Below, piece after piece: positions 10,304-18,753 of a stretch of 64,000 nucleotides of DNA (positions within the stretch are counted from its first letter, which is position 1; every line of letters starts with the position of its first letter). The translations under genes and the position numbers were made by a program. The notes below the pieces were generated by a model. The model did not search any database and was not told the DNA's origin. It saw only the letters and a program-made list of their open reading frames with translations. The stretch is from Histomonas meleagridis (lineage: Eukaryota; Parabasalia; Tritrichomonadida; Dientamoebidae), in contig WSYJ01000142.1 of the NCBI GenBank assembly GCA_020186115.1, positions 620,001-684,000 on the forward strand, in the 5' to 3' direction.

Positions 10304-11593
10304 ATGTCTGGCGTCATTGTACAACCTTTCTACGGTTACATTCCTCCTTCAGAGCATATTTCCGAAGTTATTGCTCCTCCTTACGATGTTCTTAATCGAG
10401 AAGAAGCTCATGAAATGGGTCAAAAGAAAGAAAAGTGTTTAATTCACGTGACTCGTCCCGAAATAGAAACACCCGAATTAGAAAATACACACCCACTAGT
10501 ATATCAACGTGGTGCTGATAACCTTAAAAAATGGATCGAAAATGAATTTCTCGTTAAAACTAAAAAACCAGGCTTCTACGCTTACATGCAAAAACTTGGT
10601 GATCATGTACAAGTTGGTATTTTCGCTCTTTGCTCTTGCGAACAATATAAAGAAGGCATAATTAAAAAACATGAACAAACAAGAAAGCAGCCAGAGCTTG
10701 ACAGAACAATAACAACACGTGTACAAAATGCAAACGTTGGTTCCGTCTTCCTTTCTTATCATGGTGATAAATATCCAATGCTTCGTGATTATGTTAAAAG
10801 CCTTACACAAGATAAACCTGATCGTGTTGCCCATCTTGATTTCGATAATACAGATCATGAATTATGGATCATTGATGATGATAAAAGAATCCAAGAAATC
10901 CAAAAATTATTCTCAGAAGTAGATGCATTATATATTGCTGATGGTCACCACAGAGCTGCATCAGCTTGCAATGTATATGAGGAACGTAAAGCTGAAGCAG
11001 GTGATTCATTCCGCGGTGATGAACCATATTGCTATTTCTTGGCTGCAATTTTTGCTGATACCGAACTTTGTGTTATAGATTATAATCGTGTTATCACAGG
11101 TGTTACCCAGGATACAGAAGAGCTTCTCAAATTAATGAGATCAAATGGTTTCGAGATTGATGAGTTAAGCGGTGATGAAAAACCACAAACAAAATCATTC
11201 CTTGAGTTCCATCACGCCCGACCAGTTGGGGCTCACGTCTTCTCTCTCTACATCAGAGGCAAATGGTACAGAATGAAATTCACAGGTCAACTAAAAAGTG
11301 ACAATCCAGTTGACAAAATTGATTCAAAAATTTTGACTGACTTTGTTCTAACACCAATATTTGGTATTACAGATCTCAGAGCTGCACAAAATATACAGTT
11401 CATTGGTGGAACACGTGGCCTTCGAGCTTTAGAAGAGGCATGTGATACTCCAGATAAAATTGCGATTGCTGTTCCTCCTATTACTATGAAACAACTATTT
11501 GATGTTTCGGATTCTGGTGTAATGATGCCACCAAAGAGCACATGGTTCGTACCAAAGCTCGCAACTGGTATGGTTTGTAGGCTGATTGAATAA
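10304..11593 (+). CDS. DUF1015 family protein, bacterial type
   Basis: A 429-residue protein matching the full length of the DUF1015 family, which is common in bacteria and archaea, often next to serine-biosynthesis genes. Conserved features visible: the start GVIVQPFYGYIPP with VIAPPYDVL, KHEQTR at 122-127, ADGHHRAA at 212-219 and the C-terminal MPPKSTWFVPKL. The biochemical function is not established. The gene has no intron or targeting signal and sits among ordinary eukaryotic genes with the local promoter motif (AACCGTTA at 10243-10250). Codon use looks like a well-expressed gene. A bacterial origin by lateral transfer is inferred from the family's distribution. Confidence 0.9.
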   Translation: MSGVIVQPFYGYIPPSEHISEVIAPPYDVLNREEAHEMGQKKEKCLIHVTRPEIETPELENTHPLVYQRGADNLKKWIENEFLVKTKKPGFYAYMQKLGDHVQVGIFALCSCEQYKEGIIKKHEQTRKQPELDRTITTRVQNANVGSVFLSYHGDKYPMLRDYVKSLTQDKPDRVAHLDFDNTDHELWIIDDDKRIQEIQKLFSEVDALYIADGHHRAASACNVYEERKAEAGDSFRGDEPYCYFLAAIFADTELCVIDYNRVITGVTQDTEELLKLMRSNGFEIDELSGDEKPQTKSFLEFHHARPVGAHVFSLYIRGKWYRMKFTGQLKSDNPVDKIDSKILTDFVLTPIFGITDLRAAQNIQFIGGTRGLRALEEACDTPDKIAIAVPPITMKQLFDVSDSGVMMPPKSTWFVPKLATGMVCRLIE

Positions 11594-11627
11594 AAAATAA
11601 ACTCAATCAAAAACTTAGAATTAAAAA

Positions 11628-11735
11628 ATGTAAGCAACCACTCTGTCCTCAATGCAAAAGCTAGGCAGTGGGATGAATCATGGCGCTATGGTGTCTGTGG
11701 AGGTAGCGTTTGTTCCGCATAATTTTGTTGTCCAC
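11628..11735 (-). ncRNA. Candidate structured RNA A
   Basis: About 100 bp are much richer in GC than the surroundings and have no plausible frame. Read leftward, the segment follows AAACCGTTT (motif B, 11743-11751) and ends in a T6 run (complement of 11622-11627), as expected for RNA polymerase III. Two hairpins are possible: CGCTA/TAGCG with a 15-nt loop, and CCACT...AGTGG reinforced by CC/GG. The strand is chosen from the motif and the T run. No match to U1, U2, U4, U5, U6, SRP, RNase P or tRNA was found by eye. Boundaries are approximate. Confidence 0.35.
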
Positions 11736-11929
11736 ATTTAATAAACCGTTTATATTTTCATATCACATTTCGTTCTAATTCAAAACTTTCATTCTGATTA
11801 TGACAATGATACTATTGTTTAAATGTTTTATTATTCTACCATTTAAGAATTCGGGAAATTCTGTTTAATTCTTCCCAAATTTTATTAATAATTTTATTTG
11901 GACTCGAGGATCCAGCCAAAACGGTTATG

Positions 11930-12120
11930 AGATAAGATTTGTTGCGTGTGAAACTATCGGTTTCAGAATAATTGAAATTTTTCATATTTAAGTTTTGTCT
12001 TTGTCCAAGGACGCAGAGTTCCCTATGAAGGCCTACTGAGGGGCTCGGTTTGCTAAACGCAAACTACAAAAAACTTCCAAGGATGACAGAGCTTCGGCTT
12101 ATTGATACATCTTAATTTTT
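11930..12120 (+). ncRNA. Candidate structured RNA B
   Basis: Four successive hairpins can be drawn: TGAAAC/GTTTCA with a 5-nt loop (11949-11965); GAG..CCCT/AGGG.CTC (12016-12046); GTTTGC/GCAAAC with loop TAAAC (12048-12064); and AGGATG/CATCTT (12080-12113) enclosing GAGC-TTCG-GCTT, a UUCG tetraloop. A T5 run follows at 12116-12120. AAAACGGTT (motif B) lies at 11918-11925, just upstream. There is no credible coding frame. The string CAAGGATGACA resembles part of U6 and ACAGAGCTTCGGCTTA resembles RNase P CR-V, but neither is supported by the rest of the sequence. A Pol III-type transcript of unknown family is the best reading. Confidence 0.45.
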
Positions 12121-12699
12121 GTGACCCTTATGGGGTTAATTCATAATGCAAGTTTAAAATTCCAAAATATTTTCTTTGGGGCAAATATCTCTTGTATGTC
12201 TGCCTCGTTCAATCAGATTGGGATAATACATATTATTTTTGTAAATCATAACATAAAAAAATATGTTAAACCAAAAATTATTTATCATATGATATTTATC
12301 ATATTTATTAATGAAGTTTAATAAATTATTTGTTTCATCATTTCTATTTATAAAGTATTTAAAAGGAATGTTAAATTTTCATTATTTTAATTATAATTTT
12401 AAAACAATTGTTTTGGATTAAATAACCACTGGTTTAAATTTAAAATAAAGGTAGTGTAAGAAGCTTTTTATGTACAAAATTTTCAAATGTTTTAAGCAAA
12501 AACCTAACAAATTGAGCAGGGTGCCTATAGGTTGTAGTACATTTTTACCAATTCTGTAATTTAAGATATTAGGGAATATTTTTGGAATTTGTATTTGCAT
12601 TTGATATTGATTTATTTCCAAATCCAAAATTAGTATTATTTTCATTAGTTTGTAATTATATAGAATAAATTGAATCAAGTTCAAAATCTGTAGCATTAG
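12121..12699. other. AT-rich region without a recognised gene
   Basis: No supported frame. It may include the most decayed end of the leftward ankyrin pseudogene that follows. Short frames here have no family resemblance. Confidence 0.5.
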
Positions 12700-13229
12700 T
12701 TTCATTTCCTTTTTGTTCAAGAAGTAAATTTACTATTTCCATAAACCCTTTTGCAATTTCACGTTGAATCGATGTAACAAACAACACAAACAATTTCCAA
12801 ATATTATATTGAAATTTTAATATATATAAATAAATTTTAAATAAAGCAAATGAATATCTTTAGCATTAATATCAATTCCTTTTTGTAAAAAATAAATATT
12901 ATGCTTTATTTTTATGGAATTTGATTAATTAATTTGTTATCATAAATTTTTATAATGAGATAATTTGATTCATTAGATTCTATATTTAAAAGGAGCTGAA
13001 GAAATATATCAAATATATGTAGTTCTTGGTTGAGAATATTTTCTTCTTTGAATTCAACATTTTTTAAAAAATGAAAAAGGATTTTATAATTTTTCTTTTG
13101 CGAAATGAATGACGAATATATAGATTTGCAAATTATATTATTAAATGTGATAGGAAAATTCTTATCAAAAAATAACATTGTTAATTGTGCAACTAATTCA
13201 ATATTTTCTTCTTCTAGTTTAAAGATCAT
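12700..13229 (-). pseudogene. Ankyrin/DUF3447-type gene, truncated and decayed
   Basis: Leftward from 13229 a 105-codon frame (MIFKLEEENIELVAQLTML) is similar in pattern to the N-terminal region of the ankyrin gene at 40940: a run of about 100 residues on external domain helices (FFDKNFPITFNNIICKSIYSSF against FFDTNFPDKFNVIISNIIYNAF). Then come remnants of ankyrin units: GIDINAKDIHL near 12880-12860, about 86 bp of AT-rich spacer, and then a unit containing FMEIVNLLLEQKG near 12783-12705. The large middle part of the gene is missing. The spacer sits at the same point in the repeat as in the 42 kb array. Confidence 0.6.
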
Positions 13230-13402
13230 TTGGTTAATAAATATTAAGTTTTCAATTTCTGTGTTTTGTTGAATTTCTTCCTATGTAGAACATGATTCCA
13301 TTTACAAATATGCCAAAAGAAAAAAAAAATTTTTATATTTCGTTTCGCAAGTGAACTCAAAAGTGACATAATTTTGTGTAGTCATCTCCAACCGTCTATA
13401 AA

Positions 13403-14797
13403 ATGAACGATTCCTTCAACAAATTAATCGAGCAAGATGATCCACCAATCGAAGAGATATTGACAAATCCAAGGTTCACCTCGAAGTTAAGATTATTAGA
13501 TAGTAACATGAAGAATTTTTTAATCAATCATTTCACAAAAATTTATAAATATATTTTTGAAACAGAAAAAGTACCTGGCTCAGCATACAATGCTTTCTAT
13601 ATGATTCTTGTAAATTTAAAAACTGAAGTAAGGAATGAAATTTACGAAAAAACTGATTTTGTTGATTTTTGCATCAATTTTCCAAAAAAACTCAAAAACT
13701 ATTCTGTTAGTAAGCAAGCAATTTATTTTAATGTCATTCAGTATGTATTACAAAATGATAATTTTGAAGTTAATCCATTATTCATAAAATCAAATTTTTT
13801 CCCTTTATTATTAGAGCAATGTGATAAAGAAACAGCATGTGATTATATAAGTAATCTTATTCAAACGCAAGGGCAAAGACTTTTTTCCATACTCCTTGAC
13901 GTTAATTTTTTTGATATAATATGTAAAAATATTATTGGTACTTCCAAACTCAATCTTAATTCTCAAAGGCTCTTATTAGTGTGTCTTGACAATGGTCTTG
14001 GGTCTAGTATTGCTGCCTCTTTAACAAAAGACAATTTAATTGATCAATTTTTAGATTTTTCAATAAATACACGTAACCGACAGTGCCTTAATCTCCTTTA
14101 TTCCATTCAGTCTAATGCCATGAGTAACAATCGTAATTCTGACTGGAAATCGATTGAAGCAGCAATCACGTTACGTAGATCAGACTTTGTCAACATTATT
14201 CTCACATCAGATAAATTCACAGAACCAGTTAACACGTCTCTTGTCATCTTTAGCAAGATGTTGTTTTACGGCAGATCGATGGGCTCCGATGTGCCCAAAG
14301 TCGTCTCAAAACTTTCAAAGGACTTTTTCCGTTTTCAGTCAAATTCATTTCTTCACAATTCAGTGCTGGCACTTTTCCAGCTTTTTGAGCGAAAGAGGTT
14401 TTTGACAGAAGAATTGGCAAAAGATTTTATTGATGGGCTGATCGAAGCATTTGATACGAAACATGAACAAAAGTATACATGTTCATATTGGGGACAAGCA
14501 CGCGAGATTTTTGATGCTGTTTATCCTTATGTGAAACAATCTGAAAAGACCGAAAAAATTGAATCCATCAAGAAAATCTTTGATAAAGAAGAAAAAACAA
14601 TTGAAGAAGTCACGCCAATCAAAATATCACAAAAGAAACCTCGGAGAAATGTTCCAACTAGATTTCAGAAATCCTTACAGATTAATACACATCAACAAAG
14701 TGTTTCGAAAGTTACATTGTTTGTGTTGTTTTTGATGACTTTATTGATGGCCATACTTTTTGTTAGAAAAATTACTAATTTAAGTATTGGCGAATAA
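13403..14797 (+). CDS. Helical-repeat protein with C-terminal membrane anchor
   Basis: A 464-residue, mainly alpha-helical protein, probably ARM/HEAT-like over residues 1-385. It has a basic linker (KKPRRNVPTRFQK, about 413-425) and one hydrophobic segment near the end (VTLFVLFLMTLLMAILFV, about 438-455), so it is probably tail-anchored with the bulk in the cytosol. The SAPS family of PP6 regulators came to mind but I cannot support it. The start is backed by both promoter motifs: AAAAGTGAC at 13359-13367 and AACCGTCT at 13390-13397, only 5 nt from the ATG. Confidence 0.75.
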   Translation: MNDSFNKLIEQDDPPIEEILTNPRFTSKLRLLDSNMKNFLINHFTKIYKYIFETEKVPGSAYNAFYMILVNLKTEVRNEIYEKTDFVDFCINFPKKLKNYSVSKQAIYFNVIQYVLQNDNFEVNPLFIKSNFFPLLLEQCDKETACDYISNLIQTQGQRLFSILLDVNFFDIICKNIIGTSKLNLNSQRLLLVCLDNGLGSSIAASLTKDNLIDQFLDFSINTRNRQCLNLLYSIQSNAMSNNRNSDWKSIEAAITLRRSDFVNIILTSDKFTEPVNTSLVIFSKMLFYGRSMGSDVPKVVSKLSKDFFRFQSNSFLHNSVLALFQLFERKRFLTEELAKDFIDGLIEAFDTKHEQKYTCSYWGQAREIFDAVYPYVKQSEKTEKIESIKKIFDKEEKTIEEVTPIKISQKKPRRNVPTRFQKSLQINTHQQSVSKVTLFVLFLMTLLMAILFVRKITNLSIGE

Positions 14798-15017
14798 AAT
14801 GAATAAAACAATTTATATGGGTTTTTAATTTAACACTTGTTTTCGATAAAAAAGAAAATAAACTGTGGTCCATTGGAAACATAATAAATTGTTGAAGAAA
14901 TTTGTTCGTGGTATTCTGATCATTGCCAACATGAATTTTTGTACGTTAAGAGACCGTTTATTTATCGAAATTATCCATTTAACTTCAGGTTTGTAAACTT
15001 TAGAATAAACTGCCATA

Positions 15018-16430
15018 ATGGATCTTCTGGTTTTTATAACTTTTCTCATTTTATTATTCTTATTAAGACATTATCTTTTAAAACAACTAAGATCAACAAT
15101 TCCACATTTTTCACAACAAAGTGTACCAGATGCAGATCCAATTTTTCCGTTAGGATTTAATTTTGGAGTTTCAACAGCTGCTTATCAAATTGAAGAAAAT
15201 TGTCCACCATCTAATTGGAAGCTTTGGGAAAAACAATATGATGAAAATGGACGCCAACGTGCTCCTACTGCCGATGAAAAATGCCAAGGATATTCACGTT
15301 TTATTCAAGACATTGAACTTATACAACATCTTGACTGCAATTTCTATCGCTTTTCCTTATTATGGTCACGTATTAATCCACGACCTGGTTATTTTGATGA
15401 TTCAGTTATGAATATTTATCGTGCAAACATTATTAAACTCAAAGAAAGTGGCATTGAACCATTACTAGTTCTATGGCATTTTGAGCATCCAGCATGGCTT
15501 GAAGAACGAGGTAGTGTTATGAGTGATGAATTTGTCTCACGTTTTGGGGAATATGTTGAATATGTTTTACGTAACATTGGCTCATTAGTTAACTTATATA
15601 ACACAGTTAACGAGCCATTTGGCTTTGTTGCCACAGCACTTTTTAGTGGTTTACATCCACCCGGCAAAAAAAGCTTAAAGGAAATGTTCCAAGCCATGTA
15701 TAACTTAATGCAATGTCATGCTAATGCATATCATCTTATTCGGAAATATAATCCTAATGCCAAAGTTTCATACGCTAAGAACATTGTTCCATTTGTTCCC
15801 GTTCATAAATGGAGTTTAATTGAGCACATCATTGCTTATTATTTAAATTCTTATTCACGGATTGGGTTTAGTATTTTCGAGACAGGGAAATTACGCTTTT
15901 TATGGATGGAGAAAGAATTCGATAACATCATTGGTACATTAGATTACATCTCATTAAATCATTATTACGTTGCATTTGTATCAATAAATCCTAAAGAATG
16001 GTCTAAACTAAATGGGAACACAGTACCATTCCTAACATATGGCGAACGATTTTTGCCTACGAATGATATGGGATGGGGAATGTTGCCTTCATCGTTAGCA
16101 GGAATCACCAAATGGTTACACGAGAAATTTAATAAACAAAAGAATTTGCCTGTAATGATAACGGAACATGGCGCTGCTGACAAAGAAGATACGAAGCGCC
16201 AATGGTTCACAAAGGAGTCATTACTTCACTTAAGCATGCTGGCAGAAGAAGTGCCTTTGATGGGTTATACACATTGGACTTTGATGGATAACTATGAATG
16301 GGCTGAAGGATTAGATATGAGATTTGGGTTATATGAAATGGATTATAATACTCAAGAAAGAAAGCCAAGGCAATCGGTTGAAATGTTTAGGAAAATTATA
16401 GAGGTAAATAGAAATCAGCCAGATTTCTGA
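15018..16430 (+). CDS. Glycoside hydrolase family 1 (beta-glucosidase-like), membrane-anchored
   Basis: A 470-residue GH1 protein of normal length. The acid/base motif is TVNEP (Glu199). The nucleophile motif is ITEHG (Glu383), with His in place of the usual Asn after Glu. FGVSTAAYQIE and YRFSLLWSRI are the family's N-terminal signatures, and WTLMDNYEWAEG with RFGLYEMD its C-terminal ones. Residues 1-20 are a hydrophobic segment followed by basic residues, best read as a signal anchor, so the enzyme should face the ER lumen, Golgi, vacuole or outside. The substrate is not clear, but beta-glucosides or galactosides are usual. ACGTTAAGAGACCGTTTA at 14943-14960 supplies the promoter motif. Confidence 0.92.
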   Translation: MDLLVFITFLILLFLLRHYLLKQLRSTIPHFSQQSVPDADPIFPLGFNFGVSTAAYQIEENCPPSNWKLWEKQYDENGRQRAPTADEKCQGYSRFIQDIELIQHLDCNFYRFSLLWSRINPRPGYFDDSVMNIYRANIIKLKESGIEPLLVLWHFEHPAWLEERGSVMSDEFVSRFGEYVEYVLRNIGSLVNLYNTVNEPFGFVATALFSGLHPPGKKSLKEMFQAMYNLMQCHANAYHLIRKYNPNAKVSYAKNIVPFVPVHKWSLIEHIIAYYLNSYSRIGFSIFETGKLRFLWMEKEFDNIIGTLDYISLNHYYVAFVSINPKEWSKLNGNTVPFLTYGERFLPTNDMGWGMLPSSLAGITKWLHEKFNKQKNLPVMITEHGAADKEDTKRQWFTKESLLHLSMLAEEVPLMGYTHWTLMDNYEWAEGLDMRFGLYEMDYNTQERKPRQSVEMFRKIIEVNRNQPDF

Positions 16431-16914
16431 TTTAATAAATTATGAATTTTTAGCCATTATTTAGAGTAAATATGCTGGAGCATATGTTCAAGATAAATAT
16501 TAAATGAAATCAAAAAAAAAAGTTTTTTATTATTTCATTTTTGTTGGATAAATTTTAAATTAAACAATTAAACGTTTTTAGCATTCATATTTATTTCTTC
16601 TTGTATGAAAAATAATTTAACTATGTTAAGATTAGATGCTAATAATTTCCATATATTATTGTGAAATTATCAGAATAAATAATAAATATATCTTGACTAT
16701 TAATAACATTTTTTGATTAATTATTCTAATATGTATAGATGACAAAATAAGGGCTGTATAAAATAGCATAGAGTCTTTAAATGAAAAATATTGATTATAA
16801 TCAAAAAATCTTATGCATCAATGTCATATGTTTTTTAAATTGCATTATGAAGTGTTCCGCTGCTTTCTAATATTTACGAAACCGTTTTTTTTCTTATCAA
16901 AAGAACGTTTAAAA
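16431..16914. other. Intergenic with an ankyrin-repeat scrap
   Basis: On the minus strand about 16635-16575 reads as part of one ankyrin unit (VKLFFIQEEINMNAKNV) followed by a stop and AT-rich DNA, another remnant of the ankyrin family. The right end holds AAACCGTT (16879-16886) and AACGTTTA just before the ATG at 16915. Confidence 0.45.
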
Positions 16915-18252
16915 ATGAATTTTAAAGATAGAAAAAAGGGTTTGATCAAAAACTCTCAAAAGCAATGGATAAATCAAAGTAACACAGTGGAAGAACTTCA
17001 GGCAAGCCAAGTTTCTGGTTTATATAATGATATCGAAATTCTGAAAATCAATCAATTTGCTGAAATAGATGATTTTTATAAAATACTTTCAGAAATTGAT
17101 ATACTTGTTAAAGAGGTCCAGCGCATACCTACAAATTTTATCATAAAGACTGAATTTCTTTTAACATTTATCAATATTCTCCAGAATTCAGATGACAATG
17201 CAAAGACCATAGCTTTACGGATAATTGTCCATGCAATTTTCAAATCAAGAGATTGTTTATTACAATTTATTTCTTCAAATCCAATAGAATATTTATTTTC
17301 GTTTTTTCAATCCGAAACTCCTGTTGAACCAATTATTCTTATTCTTAATATTTTTCTCAAAATCATTGAAGCTGAAGAAACACATAATTTTTGCCTTGAA
17401 ACAGATTTTTTAATTCATTTATTTCACATTTTTGAATTTTCAATTGAACGATCAACATGCTTTGAAATAACCGCCATGGTTTTTGAAATCATTGATTCCT
17501 TTGTTCGGAATTTCGAACCTAATGTTATTGAAGTACACATTGGAGAAATGGTAAATTATATTCAAGGACTTATGTTTGATTCTCACATTTCAGAATATAC
17601 ACTACCAATTCTCTGTGATTTATGTGATAAAGGATTTACAGAAATAATTTTTCCGCATAATTTTCAAGATTTTTATCTTCAAAAGTTTGGAGATAACATG
17701 TATGAAAAAAGCTTTGGTTATATAGCGCGATTTATTCTCCAAATTATAAAATTTGATCCGCGACAAATATTCAAAATTCCATTAACTCAAACAAATTATA
17801 TTATTTATTGTTACTCCAAATTCCAATCGGATATTCTTCTGTTGTATCTTCAAATATCATTACAAGGAGAGTTTATGTATTTGTTGGTTAACTCAGAACC
17901 ATTTCTTTACTTGCTGAGATCTGATTGTAGTTACGAAAAGCAATCAATGGCAATGAATGTTCTGTGGAATGGCTTTGCGAATTTAAGGAAAATCGAAGAC
18001 AAATTTTCCGTTTTATATGGCGATATATTTGATGTCATGTCAAATGTTTATGATTTTGGAGACGAAATAATTATTGTCGCGTTAAGGAGTTTGTCAGACG
18101 TAATATTTAACTCTCAGCCAAATTCGATATATGAAATTAAAGAAGAACAGAAACAACAAATAATTAATATGGCAAACGAATGCGTAAATAGTGAAAATGA
18201 ATTCATTAGTAATTGCGCAGAACAAATATTAAAATGGTTCGATGAGCAATGA
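16915..18252 (+). CDS. ARM-repeat protein
   Basis: A 445-residue helical protein starting MNFKDRKKGLIKNSQKQW. A basic N-terminus and a linker (NTVEELQASQVSGLYNDI) precede about 380 residues of repeating 40-residue helical units, like importin-alpha/armadillo folds. It is similar in layout to the gene at 51871-53262. A longer frame from 16813 exists, but motif B (16879-16886) and AACGTTTA lie inside that extension, so the ATG at 16915 is preferred. The basic head could be an importin-beta-binding-like segment, but no canonical NLS-binding Trp/Asn array was confirmed. The exact family is unknown. Confidence 0.7.
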   Translation: MNFKDRKKGLIKNSQKQWINQSNTVEELQASQVSGLYNDIEILKINQFAEIDDFYKILSEIDILVKEVQRIPTNFIIKTEFLLTFINILQNSDDNAKTIALRIIVHAIFKSRDCLLQFISSNPIEYLFSFFQSETPVEPIILILNIFLKIIEAEETHNFCLETDFLIHLFHIFEFSIERSTCFEITAMVFEIIDSFVRNFEPNVIEVHIGEMVNYIQGLMFDSHISEYTLPILCDLCDKGFTEIIFPHNFQDFYLQKFGDNMYEKSFGYIARFILQIIKFDPRQIFKIPLTQTNYIIYCYSKFQSDILLLYLQISLQGEFMYLLVNSEPFLYLLRSDCSYEKQSMAMNVLWNGFANLRKIEDKFSVLYGDIFDVMSNVYDFGDEIIIVALRSLSDVIFNSQPNSIYEIKEEQKQQIINMANECVNSENEFISNCAEQILKWFDEQ

Positions 18253-18753
18253 ATTTTTTAGACTGAAGGGGAAACCTGTAGACCGACACATTAATATAAC
18301 CCACGCCTACACTGTGACATATTCATAGAGAACAAATTTAGAAATATATATTTAATAAAATTTTTTTCGATTTAATTTGTAATTTTCTCTCACTTCACGA
18401 AGGAGAACGTGAACACGAAAAAATCTTTTTTCTCAATTTTCTTTACATATTTTAATTAATTCATATTTTTGTAACTGAACATATGTAAGAATTTCTATTT
18501 GCTAACAAGCTTTTTTAAAATTATTGATATATCTAAAATTTTGTTGTTGGCTTACATGTTTTTCATGGCAGTCTAATTCAATATCATTTTTTTCTCATCT
18601 CGCTAATGCAGTAATTTCTTGAAAAAAAATCTATATTTCAATTTTTTTTATCGAAAATATTTACATTTGTAACATAAAAATATCGAAAAATATATTTTTT
18701 TTTAAAGAAAGATTTATTAATCATATCAAAAAACGCATTATTTATACAAATAT
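18253..18753. other. Convergent intergenic region
   Basis: It lies between two convergent 3' ends. The first 80 bp are somewhat GC-richer. A perfect 6-bp hairpin TTCACG/CGTGAA with an 8-nt loop lies at 18394-18413. Otherwise AT-rich. Confidence 0.5.

Noticed and set aside
12076-12088. U6 snRNA from CAAGGATGACA
   Set aside because: No ACAGAGA box or AGC triad lies about 35 nt upstream, and the 3' stem differs.
12086-12101. RNase P CR-V from ACAGAGCTTCGGCTTA
   Set aside because: No CR-I or P4 partner strand was found upstream; the same bases form a local UUCG hairpin instead.
12418-12720. 100-codon Ile/Leu-rich leftward frame
   Set aside because: It has very low complexity and lies in the decayed end of the ankyrin remnant.
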